Shown: positions 6,689 to 15,474, counted from the first letter of the stretch. The stretch is 64,000 nt of DNA from an uncultured Eubacteriales bacterium (GCA_902775345.1 CACYLW010000009.1:1-64000); one strand, 5' to 3'. Numbers and translations are program-made. Notes: generated by a model not told the origin, from the sequence alone.

Positions 6689-7561
6689 ATGGCTAAAAAA
6701 TTCAGACCGATCAAAAAAGTCACGAAAAAGGCGCAGAGGGCAGTCAATGACGCCGTTGTAGATAAAGCTGTTGACTCTGTGATCAATAAATACATAACTC
6801 CGGAAGAGCTCATAGCCCAGGTAATCAAATTGCCGGCAACAAGAGTCGACAGGGCAGCGTTTCTTCATAAGGAGCTGATCAGGTATTATCCTGAAGAGAC
6901 TGTAAAAACAGCTATAGAATACAACCCTGCATTTGCCGGGATCGATAAGCAAATGATCAATAAAATAGCAAATCAGGTAATACAGTACGAGACGAACAAG
7001 GTGTCGGGGATATCCTTTGCAGCAGGCCTGCCCGGCGGTTTTGCTCTGGCTGCGACAATACCTGCAGATATAATCCAGTTCTTTGCGTTTACCATAAGAG
7101 CAATACAGGAGATAGCTTATCTGTATGGCTTTGATGAGTTCGATTTTGAAGACGAAGAGCTCGATTCCTATGCCATGGACCAGATCCTGATTTTCCTCGG
7201 AGCCATGTATGGCATCCAGGGTGTCGACGACAGTATCAGGGTAATAGCGGAGGCGGCTGCTCAGAAGACGTCAAAAGCTCTCGCCAATGAAGCGCTGACT
7301 AAAACGACCATCTATCCGGTCGTAAAAAAAGTTGCGAAAGAACTGAGATCAAAAATAGCAAAACGTATATATGTGAGGGGTGCTTCAAAAGTCGTTCCTG
7401 TTGTAGGGGGAGCAGTTTCCGGCGGTCTGACATATGCTACATTCAAACCAAACTGCATGCGCCTGAAACGGAGTCTCTCGGATCTGGAACTCTGCGATAC
7501 AGGATTCTACGGGAAAGAGAGCCCGGAAGAAGTGCAGGACATGCCGGAAGAGGCAGAATAA
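6689..7561 (+). CDS. EcsC family protein
   Basis: A 290-residue protein resembling the EcsC family (named for the third gene of the Bacillus ecs ABC-transporter locus). The family-type Gly-rich amphipathic segment GISFAAGLPGGFALAATIPA starts near residue 109. It is followed by FFAFTIRAIQEIAYLYGFDE, and a second Gly-rich stretch KVVPVVGGAVSGG near 235. The N-terminal 40 residues are basic and the tail is acidic. GCAGGAGG before 6689 decides the start; an in-frame ATG at 6656 lacks one. Membrane association is likely. The function is unknown. Confidence 0.8.
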   Translation: MAKKFRPIKKVTKKAQRAVNDAVVDKAVDSVINKYITPEELIAQVIKLPATRVDRAAFLHKELIRYYPEETVKTAIEYNPAFAGIDKQMINKIANQVIQYETNKVSGISFAAGLPGGFALAATIPADIIQFFAFTIRAIQEIAYLYGFDEFDFEDEELDSYAMDQILIFLGAMYGIQGVDDSIRVIAEAAAQKTSKALANEALTKTTIYPVVKKVAKELRSKIAKRIYVRGASKVVPVVGGAVSGGLTYATFKPNCMRLKRSLSDLELCDTGFYGKESPEEVQDMPEEAE

Positions 7562-7587
7562 AAAGGACTTACGGGAAGGAGAGGGAC

Positions 7588-8007
7588 ATGGAAAAATATG
7601 TTCATACCGTAAAGTATTATGAAACCGACAGGATGGGGTTTACCCATCACTCGAATTACGTGAGGTGGATGGAAGAAGCCCGTGTCGCTTTCATGGATCA
7701 GGTCGGGTGGAGCTACCAGAAGTTTGAGGATGAAGGACTTATCTCCCCTGTAACCGCGATCGAGTGCAAGTTCAAACACAGCACTACGTTTCCGGACAAG
7801 GTATACATCGAAGTGTCGGTAGATGAGTGCCGCGGGATCAAGCTCAGACTGAAGTACATCATGACAAATGAAGACGGAACGGTCGTATGCGAAGCCGCAT
7901 CAGAGCACTGCTTCCTGAGTGCAGACGGCAAGTTTGTAAGGCTCAACAAGGAGTATCCGGAGTTTTATCAGCTTCTGTGCGACCTTGCGGAAGCGGACTC
8001 TGAATAA
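7588..8007 (+). CDS. Acyl-CoA thioesterase (4HBT hot-dog fold)
   Basis: A 139-residue single-domain thioesterase of the 4-hydroxybenzoyl-CoA thioesterase/YbgC type. The signature is VKYYETDRMGFTHHSNYVRW (residues about 7-26), with the Asp in the usual catalytic place, followed by MEEAR. It would hydrolyse a cytosolic acyl-CoA; the substrate cannot be told from sequence. GGAAGGAGAG precedes the ATG. The next unit is a broken gene 34 bases downstream. Confidence 0.88.
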   Translation: MEKYVHTVKYYETDRMGFTHHSNYVRWMEEARVAFMDQVGWSYQKFEDEGLISPVTAIECKFKHSTTFPDKVYIEVSVDECRGIKLRLKYIMTNEDGTVVCEAASEHCFLSADGKFVRLNKEYPEFYQLLCDLAEADSE

Positions 8008-8040
8008 ACGGGTAAGGGAAGAGACTAAAAAGGGGGAAGT

Positions 8041-8302
8041 ATGAAATTTCATTATGCAGGTAAATACAGCGGCAATCCGGATGATATTCCTTCTCCCGAG
8101 TATTGTGCTCGGCTTTATCCCGTTTATCATTTTCTGGATAAAACCGGAACTCACAGTCCTGGCAACGCTCGGTACACTTGGAATCGCATCAGCTTCCGGC
8201 GATTTCTACAATGTGCGTAACGCGCTGCGTCAGGTGCCGAATGGAGCACGGATATATCAGCACAAGTACAATACGTTCTGGTATATGCCTGAGAAAGCTT
8301 AA
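8041..8302 (+). pseudogene. DUF3267 (putative membrane metalloprotease) remnant, internally deleted and frameshifted
   Basis: With a good ribosome binding site (AGGGGGAAG), the ATG at 8041 starts MKFHYAGKYSGNPDDIPS, the typical N terminus of DUF3267 proteins. After about 18 codons this frame turns to nonsense. Another frame continues from about 8085 with FLLPSIVLGFIPFI, SASGDFYNVRNAL and YNTFWYMP, the typical C-terminal third of the same family. The middle, including the HExxH-like metal site, is missing. The gene therefore lost an internal block with a frame change and is almost certainly inactive. Confidence 0.8.
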
Positions 8303-8320
8303 GTAATAATTACAAGTTAT

Positions 8321-8344
8321 AGCCGGGATGATCCCGGCTGTTTT
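8321..8344 (+). terminator. Rho-independent terminator
   Basis: AGCCGGG-ATGAT-CCCGGCT is followed by GTTTT. It closes the thioesterase/DUF3267-remnant transcript. Confidence 0.85.
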
Positions 8345-8408
8345 AGTGTCCCGAATTTCACCCATTCAATCCGGTTCCGATAAGTATAATCAGAGTACAA
8401 CTTAATAA

Positions 8409-8455
8409 GCGGGAGCCCGGAAGTTTCAAGTGAATATCCCGGCCCGGACTCCCGC
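8409..8455 (-). repeat. Hairpin, diverged copy C of the dispersed repeat
   Basis: GCGGGAG-C-CCGG (8409-8420) pairs with CCGG-A-CTCCCGC (8444-8455) with one mismatch. On the minus strand its end reads CCGGGCTCCCGCTT, very like the tails of the hairpins at 6240 and 10292. It lies free between a terminator and the next gene. A TATAAT-like box (8385-8390) just upstream could drive a short transcript through it. Confidence 0.55.
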
Positions 8456-8554
8456 ATCTCATTTGTCGCCTCTGATGGGACCATGCAATAAGTCAATAAT
8501 GTTACAGTACAGTTGTAAGTACTGATGAAGATAAAAGACAAGGAGGGCAGAAGT

Positions 8555-9361
8555 ATGTACGGAGCAATATTAGGAGATATGATTGGCAGCCCTTACGAAT
8601 TTGACAGGGGCAGAAAGACAAAGGACTTCCCGTTCTTTGATAAGGGAGCGACCTTTACAGATGACAGCGTAATGACCATAGCAATAGCGGAGGCGCTCAT
8701 GCAGGCGATCGCTGATGGCGTCATAAACGATGAAGCAGCCACTAAGGATATGATGATCGATTCCATGCACAAATGGGGACACAGGTATCCGGGTGCAGGA
8801 TACGGCGGCCGCTTCTATTACTGGCTCAGAGACAACAGCCGCGAGCCGTACAACAGCTTCGGCAACGGCTCGGCAATGAGAGTCGCGGCCGCCGGCTGGC
8901 TGTTCGACGACCTCGACACCACCCGCAAGGTCGCAAGATGGACTTCTGAGGTCACACACAACCACCCGGAAGGAATAAAGGGAGCAGAAGCGACCGCTTC
9001 CGCGATATTCATGGCGCGCAATGGCAGCACTAAGGGAGAAATCAAAGAATACATTATCAATGAGTTCGGATACGATCTCAGCAGGTCCTGCGATGTGATC
9101 AGACCGGGCTACTACCATGTGGAATCCTGCCAGGAGACAGTTCCTGAAGCAATAACAGCATTCTTTGAAGGCAATGATTTTGAGGATGTCATAAGGACTG
9201 CAGTATCACTCGGAGGAGACTGCGACACTCTGACATGCATCTCAGGATCTATCGCCGAGGCATTTTACGGAGTTCCGGATGATCTTAAGAAGGAATGTGA
9301 GGACAGGCTGCCGGCAGACCTTCTGGAAGTACTTAAGAAGTGGACATGCAGCAGAGTCTGA
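8555..9361 (+). CDS. ADP-ribosylglycohydrolase family protein
   Basis: A 268-residue protein of the ARH/DraG family, which removes ADP-ribose from proteins or small molecules using two Mg or Mn ions. The three metal-binding blocks are present: GDMIGSPYEF (residues 8-17), FTDDSVM (about 33-39) and GGDCDTLTCISGSIAEAFYG (about 219-238). It also has GNGSAMRVA near 107. AAGGAGG decides the ATG at 8555 over an in-frame ATG at 8525. It is a single-gene unit ending at a strong terminator. Its substrate is unknown; a macro-domain gene and KptA elsewhere in the window also handle ADP-ribose chemistry. Confidence 0.9.
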   Translation: MYGAILGDMIGSPYEFDRGRKTKDFPFFDKGATFTDDSVMTIAIAEALMQAIADGVINDEAATKDMMIDSMHKWGHRYPGAGYGGRFYYWLRDNSREPYNSFGNGSAMRVAAAGWLFDDLDTTRKVARWTSEVTHNHPEGIKGAEATASAIFMARNGSTKGEIKEYIINEFGYDLSRSCDVIRPGYYHVESCQETVPEAITAFFEGNDFEDVIRTAVSLGGDCDTLTCISGSIAEAFYGVPDDLKKECEDRLPADLLEVLKKWTCSRV

Positions 9362-9372
9362 GATCTGCAGAT

Positions 9373-9410
9373 CTCCCACCGGACGCCCTGAGCCTGGTGG
9401 GAGTTTTTTT
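9373..9410 (+). terminator. Rho-independent terminator
   Basis: CTCCCACC (9373-9380) pairs with GGTGGGAG (9396-9403), followed by seven T. Confidence 0.92.
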
Positions 9411-9436
9411 GTACACATAACATTCTAAACTATAGT
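9409..9436 (+). promoter_or_regulatory. Possible promoter of the 9484 lipoprotein gene
   Basis: TTGTAC (9409-9414), 16 bases and TATAGT (9431-9436). The -35 box would overlap the T tract of the preceding terminator. The half-site GTACACAT here matches half of the palindrome at 5571-5590. Confidence 0.4.
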
Positions 9437-9483
9437 CAGGGAGAACCCGAACACACTTCTAGAATATTGAAAGGAGAGAAATC

Positions 9484-10275
9484 ATGAAAAAAAGTTTAGT
9501 AATAGTTTTAGCGTTATTCTCAGTACTTTTCCTTCTCGTAAGCTGCGGGTCATCAGAACCTGCGGAGAAGGTATATATTGAGGACTCTGAGATCGATGCG
9601 GCGCTCAGCGATAGCGATTCGTTCAAGGGCAAGTACATCAACATATCCGGTAAGGTATTCAGTGTAGAAAAGGACGGAGATACCGTAGCAATGCAGGTCT
9701 GGCATGATGCTGAGAATGCCGAGCAGCAGTTCATCGTATACGCGGATAAGGAAACCGCTTCAGGAGTGAAAGAAGACAGTTATATAAAAGTCGACGGGCA
9801 GATCACCGGTACATTCACAGGTGAGAATTACTTCGGAGGTGAGATAACAGCCATGACTATCAATGCTGATACCATGGAAGTCGGTGGATACGATGATGTA
9901 TATGCTCCGGCTGAGAGCACCAAGGAAGTAGGTGAGACCAAGGATCAGCACGGCATCAGCGTGACGTTAGACAGAGTCGAGTATGCGAAAGACGAAGCCA
10001 GGGTGTATGTTTCGGTAAATAACGAGAGCGGCGATACGGCATCGATCTACACATTTGATGCGAAAGCTATCCAGGATGGGAAGCAGTTTGAGCATCAGTA
10101 CAACTATGAAGCAGACGGTGACGAAGATATAGGAGAAGTACTCGACGGAGCTAGTAAGGAAGGCGTCATAAGGTTCAAGGGGCTGGATGCTGACAAAGGC
10201 TTCAAACTGACGATCGGAGCATACAGCGACAACTGGGAACTCGATATAGAAGACTATGTCTTTGAAATAAAATAG
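9484..10275 (+). CDS. Lipoprotein with OB-fold-like and DUF4352-like domains
   Basis: A 263-residue predicted lipoprotein. The signal peptide ends FLLVSC (Cys near residue 21). Residues about 35-130 (INISGKVFSVEKDGDTVAMQ, SYIKVDGQITGTFTG) look like the OB-fold, tRNA_anti-like domain seen in clostridial lipoproteins. Residues about 150-263 (ISVTLDRVEYAKDEARVYVS, FKLTIGAYSDNWELDIED) look like a DUF4352/DUF5067-type immunoglobulin-like domain. It is an extracellular membrane-anchored protein of unknown function. AAGGAGAG precedes the ATG. The gene is flanked by terminators on both sides. Confidence 0.75.
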   Translation: MKKSLVIVLALFSVLFLLVSCGSSEPAEKVYIEDSEIDAALSDSDSFKGKYINISGKVFSVEKDGDTVAMQVWHDAENAEQQFIVYADKETASGVKEDSYIKVDGQITGTFTGENYFGGEITAMTINADTMEVGGYDDVYAPAESTKEVGETKDQHGISVTLDRVEYAKDEARVYVSVNNESGDTASIYTFDAKAIQDGKQFEHQYNYEADGDEDIGEVLDGASKEGVIRFKGLDADKGFKLTIGAYSDNWELDIEDYVFEIK

Positions 10276-10291
10276 GCACTCCTTTACATAA

Positions 10292-10338
10292 GGGAGCCCG
10301 GCACATGAAAAATGAAGTCCTCGCCGGGCTCCCGCTTT
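10292..10338 (+). terminator. Hairpin terminator, copy B of the dispersed repeat
   Basis: Perfect 11-bp stem GGGAGCCCGGC (10292-10302) and GCCGGGCTCCC (10323-10333), then GCTTTTA. It shares stem and loop end GAAGTCCTC with copy A at 6240. It separates the lipoprotein gene from the foreign-looking operon that starts at 10484. Confidence 0.85.
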
Positions 10339-10410
10339 TATGGTTGTTTTATGTCTTAATAATTGACTCGCAAAAGGGTAATCTTATAGCTATACCTGTG
10401 ATGATGACTT

Positions 10411-10438
10411 TTGATCGGTAAGGACGCAATGGTATAAT
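10411..10438 (+). promoter_or_regulatory. Promoter of the helicase-nuclease operon
   Basis: TTGATC (10411-10416), a 16-base spacer and a perfect TATAAT (10433-10438), about 45 bases before the start codon. It is the only clear promoter seen for the six-gene block. Confidence 0.6.
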
Positions 10439-10483
10439 ATTATTCAAACAAACTATTTGTTATTGATGTATGGGAAGATGATT

Positions 10484-13441
10484 ATGAGTAGTTCTGTTCA
10501 AATCAAAGAAGCGCGTTTGAGCGATGGTTTTAAAACTGCATTTGTAAACTCGGACATAAAATCTGAAGTAGGTTTTAGATCTGAATTTATATACAACGAT
10601 TATAGAAAAGGACGAAAGGTATTATCTTCATTAGAGGATGAATTGCGTAATTGCGATTCGTTTTGTTTTAGCGTTGCTTTTATTACAATGGGCGGAATAA
10701 CACCCTTATTACAAACATTACAAGAATTAGAAAAGAAGGGGGTAAAAGGAAGAATACTGACCACGGATTATTTGACCTTCACTGATCCTAAGGCACTACG
10801 AAAGCTAAATTCTCTTACAAACATCGAAATAAAGATGTTTTCTGTTGATAATGTAATTGAAGATTTTCATACTAAAGGATACATTTTTGAGAGCGGCGGG
10901 GTGTATAGGATTATTGTTGGTAGTTCTAACATCACACACAATGCATTAACTACAAACCATGAATGGAATTCAAAGATTGTATCAACTGCTCGTGGTGAGT
11001 ATGCAGAAAGCGTTGTAAAGCAGTTTGAACTTTTGTGGTCATCTTCCCATTCGATTCCATTTGATTCATTCATTGATGCTTATGAAACTAGGTTCAGAAT
11101 TGTAAAGGAACAGCAGCAGATTGTTCGCCGCGAAAAGCTTGTATCTATCGAAGATTACAAGTTACAGCCCAACAATATGCAAGTTGCATTTGTAAAAAAC
11201 ATTGATGAGCTTAGAAAAAAAGGTGAAACCAGAGCTTTGCTCATTTCTGCAACAGGTACTGGAAAGACATATGCGTCTGCCTTTGCACTTAGGGACATCG
11301 ATCCTAGCAGAGCGTTATTTATTGTACATAGAGAACAGATAGCAAGGCAGGCAATGGAAAGTTTTAAAAGAGTATTTCAGGGAACAAAGACCTTCGGATT
11401 ACTTTCAGGAAACTGCGACCAGGGTGATGCAGATATTGTTTTTGCAACCATGCAGATGATGGCAAAGGAGAATGTTAGAACAAGGTATGGGAAAAAAGAA
11501 TTTGATACAATTGTTATTGACGAAGCGCATAGAACTGGTGCTGAAAGCTATCATAAAATTATAGATTATTTTGAACCAAGTTTTTGGCTTGGAATGACCG
11601 CAAGCCCTGACAGAATGGATGGGTTTGATGTGTATAGCTTATTTCATCACAATATAGCGTGTGAAATAAGACTTCAACAGGCGCTGGAAGATAACCTGCT
11701 GTGCCCATTTCATTATTTCGGAATCACAGATATAGAATTTGAAGATGATCACGAATTGGTTGATCTCAAGGACTTCAATAGGCTGCTTTCTAATCGGCGT
11801 GTAGATTATATTGAGAAACAAATTGAATATTATGGGTTCAGTGGAGATCGAGCAAAAGGATTAGTGTTCTGCAGTTCGATTAAAGAGGCTTCAGAACTCA
11901 GCAAAGAGTTTAACCGTAGAGGCTATAAAACGATTTCATTATCCGGATCTGATAATCAGGAAACAAGACAGGAGGCCGTTGAAAGATTAGCGAAGGACGA
12001 AGGAGAGGATATACTTCAATACATCTTTACAGTTGATATTTTCAACGAAGGTGTAGATGTGCCAGAGATAAATCAAGTAATAATGCTACGACCAACAGAG
12101 TCACCTATCATTTTTGTACAACAACTTGGCAGAGGACTAAGGAAAGCGAAGGGAAAAGAGTATGTTGTAATTTTGGATTTCATTGGCAATTACAATAACA
12201 ACTTTATGATACCTATAGCACTTTCAGGTGATAGGACCTATAACAAAGATAATGTTAGAAGGTATGTAATGGAAGGCGAGCGCGTTATACCAGGGGCAAG
12301 TACCATTCATTTTGATGAAATTGCCAAGAAAAAGATATTCGCTTCCATAGACCAAGCGAACTTTAGCGACTTAAAACTTATCAGGGAGAGTTATACAAAC
12401 CTTAAAAATAAGCTAGGTAGGATTCCATCTCTTGTAGATTTTGATCTCTATGGGGAAATAGACCCTTTAAGAATATTTGAAAAGTCTAGTTTAGGATCAT
12501 ATTATGCTTTCCTTAAAAAGTATGAGAAGGGCTATGATAAAAAGCTATCTTCTGATGAAGAAGAAATAGTTTCATTTGTATCACAAAAGCTTGCAAACGG
12601 GAAGAGAATTCAAGAACTTATACTTCTCAAGAAGGTAATCGAAAATCATAGATTCAAGATTAGTGAGCTGGCGGACATATTATTAAGGGACTACGGAGTA
12701 GTAACAGACGAAGCGGCATTAAATAATATAGTTAATGTAATGACTAATTCTTTTCCAACAGCAACAGCGCAAGAGAAATTCAAAGCATGTGTATTTTTTG
12801 AAACGAATTCGCAACAGCAAGTGACTATGTATGATGACTATACGATTGCGACAGCGTTTGAAAAGATGCTAGATAATAAGGATTTTGTAGAAATTTTAAC
12901 TGAAGTAGTTGATTTTGGAATAGCTAGGTATGAAAGAGATTATCAAGATAAGTATAAAGACACTGATTTAGTATTATATAAAAAATACACATATGAAGAT
13001 GTCTGTAGACTTCTGCGGTGGGAACACAATATAAATGCACAGAGCATAGGCGGTTATTTCTATCATAAAAGTACAAAGACATATCCTGTGTTTATTAATT
13101 ATGAAAAGCCAGAGGATATTGGAGCAACAACGGATTATGAAGATAGATTTATAAACCCTCAGACATTAATAGCTATTTCAAAAAATGGAAGGAATAAGAC
13201 TTCGCCTGATGTACAAAACTTCCTTCATTCGGAAGAACTCGGTATTGATGTAGAGCTTTTTGTAAGGAAAAATAAGGATGATAAAATTTCAAAAGAGTTT
13301 TATTACCTAGGAAGAATGAAGCCTACTGGAAAAGCAGAAGAGTTCAAAATGAAAAATACTAATAAAACTGCTGTAGAGATTGAATGGAGACTTGATACCC
13401 CTGTTCAAGAAGACATATTTCAATATATAGCTGAAGCATAG
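10484..13441 (+). CDS. PLD nuclease - SF2 helicase - DUF3427 protein
   Basis: A 985-residue protein. Residues about 30-190 are a phospholipase-D-like nuclease domain with HTKGYIF (near 129) and IVGSSNITHNALTTNHEWN. Residues about 225-560 are a superfamily 2 helicase with Walker A SATGTGKT (near 254), DEAH box VIDEAHRTG (near 345), motif III MTASPDR, and motif VI QQLGRGLRKAKG. The remainder (about 600-985) matches DUF3427, the usual C-terminal partner of such helicases. It is a likely DNA-translocating nuclease of a defence type. The ATG at 10484 is preferred, with GGGAAG upstream; a TTG at 10457 is possible. It is AT-rich: a hand count of 12901-12960 gives 17 G+C of 60. First gene of the cassette. 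Confidence 0.88.
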   Translation: MSSSVQIKEARLSDGFKTAFVNSDIKSEVGFRSEFIYNDYRKGRKVLSSLEDELRNCDSFCFSVAFITMGGITPLLQTLQELEKKGVKGRILTTDYLTFTDPKALRKLNSLTNIEIKMFSVDNVIEDFHTKGYIFESGGVYRIIVGSSNITHNALTTNHEWNSKIVSTARGEYAESVVKQFELLWSSSHSIPFDSFIDAYETRFRIVKEQQQIVRREKLVSIEDYKLQPNNMQVAFVKNIDELRKKGETRALLISATGTGKTYASAFALRDIDPSRALFIVHREQIARQAMESFKRVFQGTKTFGLLSGNCDQGDADIVFATMQMMAKENVRTRYGKKEFDTIVIDEAHRTGAESYHKIIDYFEPSFWLGMTASPDRMDGFDVYSLFHHNIACEIRLQQALEDNLLCPFHYFGITDIEFEDDHELVDLKDFNRLLSNRRVDYIEKQIEYYGFSGDRAKGLVFCSSIKEASELSKEFNRRGYKTISLSGSDNQETRQEAVERLAKDEGEDILQYIFTVDIFNEGVDVPEINQVIMLRPTESPIIFVQQLGRGLRKAKGKEYVVILDFIGNYNNNFMIPIALSGDRTYNKDNVRRYVMEGERVIPGASTIHFDEIAKKKIFASIDQANFSDLKLIRESYTNLKNKLGRIPSLVDFDLYGEIDPLRIFEKSSLGSYYAFLKKYEKGYDKKLSSDEEEIVSFVSQKLANGKRIQELILLKKVIENHRFKISELADILLRDYGVVTDEAALNNIVNVMTNSFPTATAQEKFKACVFFETNSQQQVTMYDDYTIATAFEKMLDNKDFVEILTEVVDFGIARYERDYQDKYKDTDLVLYKKYTYEDVCRLLRWEHNINAQSIGGYFYHKSTKTYPVFINYEKPEDIGATTDYEDRFINPQTLIAISKNGRNKTSPDVQNFLHSEELGIDVELFVRKNKDDKISKEFYYLGRMKPTGKAEEFKMKNTNKTAVEIEWRLDTPVQEDIFQYIAEA

Positions 13442-13452
13442 GAAAGACAATA

Positions 13453-13848
13453 ATGAGAACAATAAAAGTAGTTGCTGCAATAATTGAAAAAGATAAAAGA
13501 ATCTTTGCTACCCAAAGAGGATATGGTGATTTTAAAGATGGATGGGAATTCCCAGGTGGAAAAGTAGAAAGTGGTGAAAAGCCTGAGGATGCGTTGGTTC
13601 GTGAGATCAAAGAAGAGCTAAATGCAGACATCAAAGTAGGTGAGCTATTACATATAGTTGAGTATGATTACCCCAAATTTCACCTATCAATGAACTGCTA
13701 TATCTGTGAATTAATGTCAGAAGAAATTGAATTAATAGAACATGAGGCTGCAAAATGGCTTGACTACAATAATATCAGATCTGTGGACTGGCTTCCTGCT
13801 GATATAGAGGTGGTATCTAAGTTAGAAGAAAGGTATAGCGTTAAATAA
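13453..13848 (+). CDS. MutT-type Nudix hydrolase
   Basis: A 131-residue Nudix protein like 8-oxo-dGTP diphosphatase (MutT). WEFPGGKVESGEKPEDALVR and EIKEELNA (residues about 31-58) form an intact Nudix box, preceded by ATQRGYGDFKDG, a MutT-like approach segment. It starts 11 bases after the helicase gene with GGAAAG as ribosome binding site and is similarly AT-rich, so the two travel together. Here it may hydrolyse an oxidised, phage-modified or signalling nucleotide; that is inference. Two bases separate it from the HNH gene. Confidence 0.9.
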   Translation: MRTIKVVAAIIEKDKRIFATQRGYGDFKDGWEFPGGKVESGEKPEDALVREIKEELNADIKVGELLHIVEYDYPKFHLSMNCYICELMSEEIELIEHEAAKWLDYNNIRSVDWLPADIEVVSKLEERYSVK

Positions 13849-13850
13849 TC

Positions 13851-14885
13851 ATGATAGCTGGGCACTATCTCAACGAGGGGCAATATGATCTGAGGCAACT
13901 GAATACAGATGAGATATGGCAGGCACTGTCTACTCTCTTTACAACAAGATCCAGGAACTCAACAAGTTATAAGTACGGTTTTTTCAAGGCGATTCTTGAC
14001 AACCTGTACAATGTTGATGCGGATCTTGTTTTGACATTCGATCAGTTATTTGGCAAATTTGCTGAGATATACTGGAACCTTGTTACAAAGTACAAGGTGA
14101 AGCAGATGCCAGGAGAGAAGACATCCGCAGTAGAAACAGTCTTGACGGCTTTTGTTGAGAAGTATCATATTGCAGAGGGCGTTCCATTCGAGAGCTTTAC
14201 TGATGAGCAGAAGATACAGCTTGCTCAGCGAGTAAAAAACAAGTGCAAGCACAATGTAGTTGGAGCCCTGTATGGAGATACTGGTCAGATCTTTTACTCC
14301 TTCTCAAAACAAGGTGAGTGGATTCGCTTTAATCCACAAGTATATCAGTATGTTTGCAGGCGTAAGACAGCACTGGAAAAACTTAATTACTATGAATGGG
14401 CGAAATATCTGGAGAAAATCAATACGGCAGAAACTACACTCAATCTTCTTACAAAACTGGACGAGAGCGCAAAACGAAGCAATCTTGAGGTATACAGACA
14501 GATTTTATTCGATGAGTTTGAGAGCAGAGAATGCTTTTACTGTGGCAGAAGGCTTAAGAACGATGGAATACAGGTCGACCACTTTATTCCATGGGCATTT
14601 ATAAAAGACGACAAGCTATGGAACATGGTCCTTGCATGCCCAACGTGCAATAATAAAAAGAGAGACAAGCTCGCACCAGAATCATTCCTAAATAAGTTGG
14701 TAATTCGCAACCAAGATATAAGATTGCATTATTATAATGACAGCGTTACAAAGGTTCACAAAGGCGCGGATGTTCGCGGAGCGGAGGAGATGCGCAACTA
14801 CAGGAAAGAGGGGCTGTTGAGTATATATACTTATGCTCAGGAAAATGGTTACAATGAGCTATGGCATCCGATGAGGTTGGTATGA
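13851..14885 (+). CDS. HNH endonuclease
   Basis: A 344-residue protein. The C-terminal half carries an HNH nuclease with paired cysteines: CFYCGRRL (near 226-233), VDHFIPWAFI (catalytic His, near 243), WNMVLACPTCNNKKRDKLA (near 256-275). The N-terminal 200 residues are helical-looking (TSYKYGFFKAILDNLY, YYEWAKYLEKINT) and may recognise DNA or a partner. No transmembrane segment is seen. The last codons overlap the methyltransferase start. A role as the cutting subunit of a defence system is inferred from its neighbours. Confidence 0.85.
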   Translation: MIAGHYLNEGQYDLRQLNTDEIWQALSTLFTTRSRNSTSYKYGFFKAILDNLYNVDADLVLTFDQLFGKFAEIYWNLVTKYKVKQMPGEKTSAVETVLTAFVEKYHIAEGVPFESFTDEQKIQLAQRVKNKCKHNVVGALYGDTGQIFYSFSKQGEWIRFNPQVYQYVCRRKTALEKLNYYEWAKYLEKINTAETTLNLLTKLDESAKRSNLEVYRQILFDEFESRECFYCGRRLKNDGIQVDHFIPWAFIKDDKLWNMVLACPTCNNKKRDKLAPESFLNKLVIRNQDIRLHYYNDSVTKVHKGADVRGAEEMRNYRKEGLLSIYTYAQENGYNELWHPMRLV

Positions 14886-15472
14886 TGAACAGTACCATTC
14901 AGTATTATAATAACTGCGCTGAGGAATACTTTGATAGAACGGCACATGTGGAGTTCGATAATCTATATGATAGATTTCTGAAACATGTACCTGAAGGCGG
15001 CAGAATTATGGATCTGGGCTGCGGGAGCGGTCGCGATGTCTATTGGTTCATAAACCATGGTTATGAGGCATATGGTTTAGATGCAGCAGATAATCTTGTA
15101 ATACAGGCGCGTGACAAGTTAGGAGTACCTGTTGAAGCTGGAAGGATTGAGGCATGGTCTGCAGATGAGCCATTTGACGGCATCTGGTGCTGCGCATCAC
15201 TTATGCATATTGATGATGAGGGAATTAATAGTTTTTTCAAGAACTTGAAACATAATCTTAAGCCCAACGGAGTACTGTTTATGTCGGTCAAGGAAGGCAT
15301 TGATACCGGTATGGATAAGGATGGCAGGTATTTCAAAGACTTCTCAGAGGACTATATAAAAAGCTTTCTAAATAAAAACCCTGAACTAAGCTTAATAAAT
15401 ACGTGGCATTCAGAAGATAAAATGGGCAGGGATACTTTCAGGTGGTTGAATGCCTTGATAAAAAGAGGATAG
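14882..15472 (+). CDS. Class I SAM-dependent methyltransferase
   Basis: A 196-residue Rossmann-fold methyltransferase. Motif I is MDLGCGSGRDVYWFINHG (residues about 43-60), followed by the acidic loop GLDAADNLV. Overall it resembles small-molecule (TehB/UbiE-like) methyltransferases. No DNA-methyltransferase motif IV of the DPPY or NPPY type is seen (the position reads FDGIWCCASLMH), so it is unlikely to be the DNA methylase of a restriction-modification pair. The ATG at 14882 overlaps the HNH stop as ATGATGA and follows TGAGG. A start at 14861 would give a longer overlap. Confidence 0.8.
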   Translation: MMNSTIQYYNNCAEEYFDRTAHVEFDNLYDRFLKHVPEGGRIMDLGCGSGRDVYWFINHGYEAYGLDAADNLVIQARDKLGVPVEAGRIEAWSADEPFDGIWCCASLMHIDDEGINSFFKNLKHNLKPNGVLFMSVKEGIDTGMDKDGRYFKDFSEDYIKSFLNKNPELSLINTWHSEDKMGRDTFRWLNALIKRG

Positions 15473-15474
15473 AA

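Noticed and set aside
8054-8302. Intact 82-residue membrane protein starting at 8054
   Set aside because: The ribosome binding site and family N terminus belong to the frame starting at 8041; the 8054 frame is the displaced C-terminal third of DUF3267.
14882-15472. DNA methyltransferase of a restriction-modification system
   Set aside because: No DPPY/NPPY or PCQ motif; the sequence fits small-molecule methyltransferases better.
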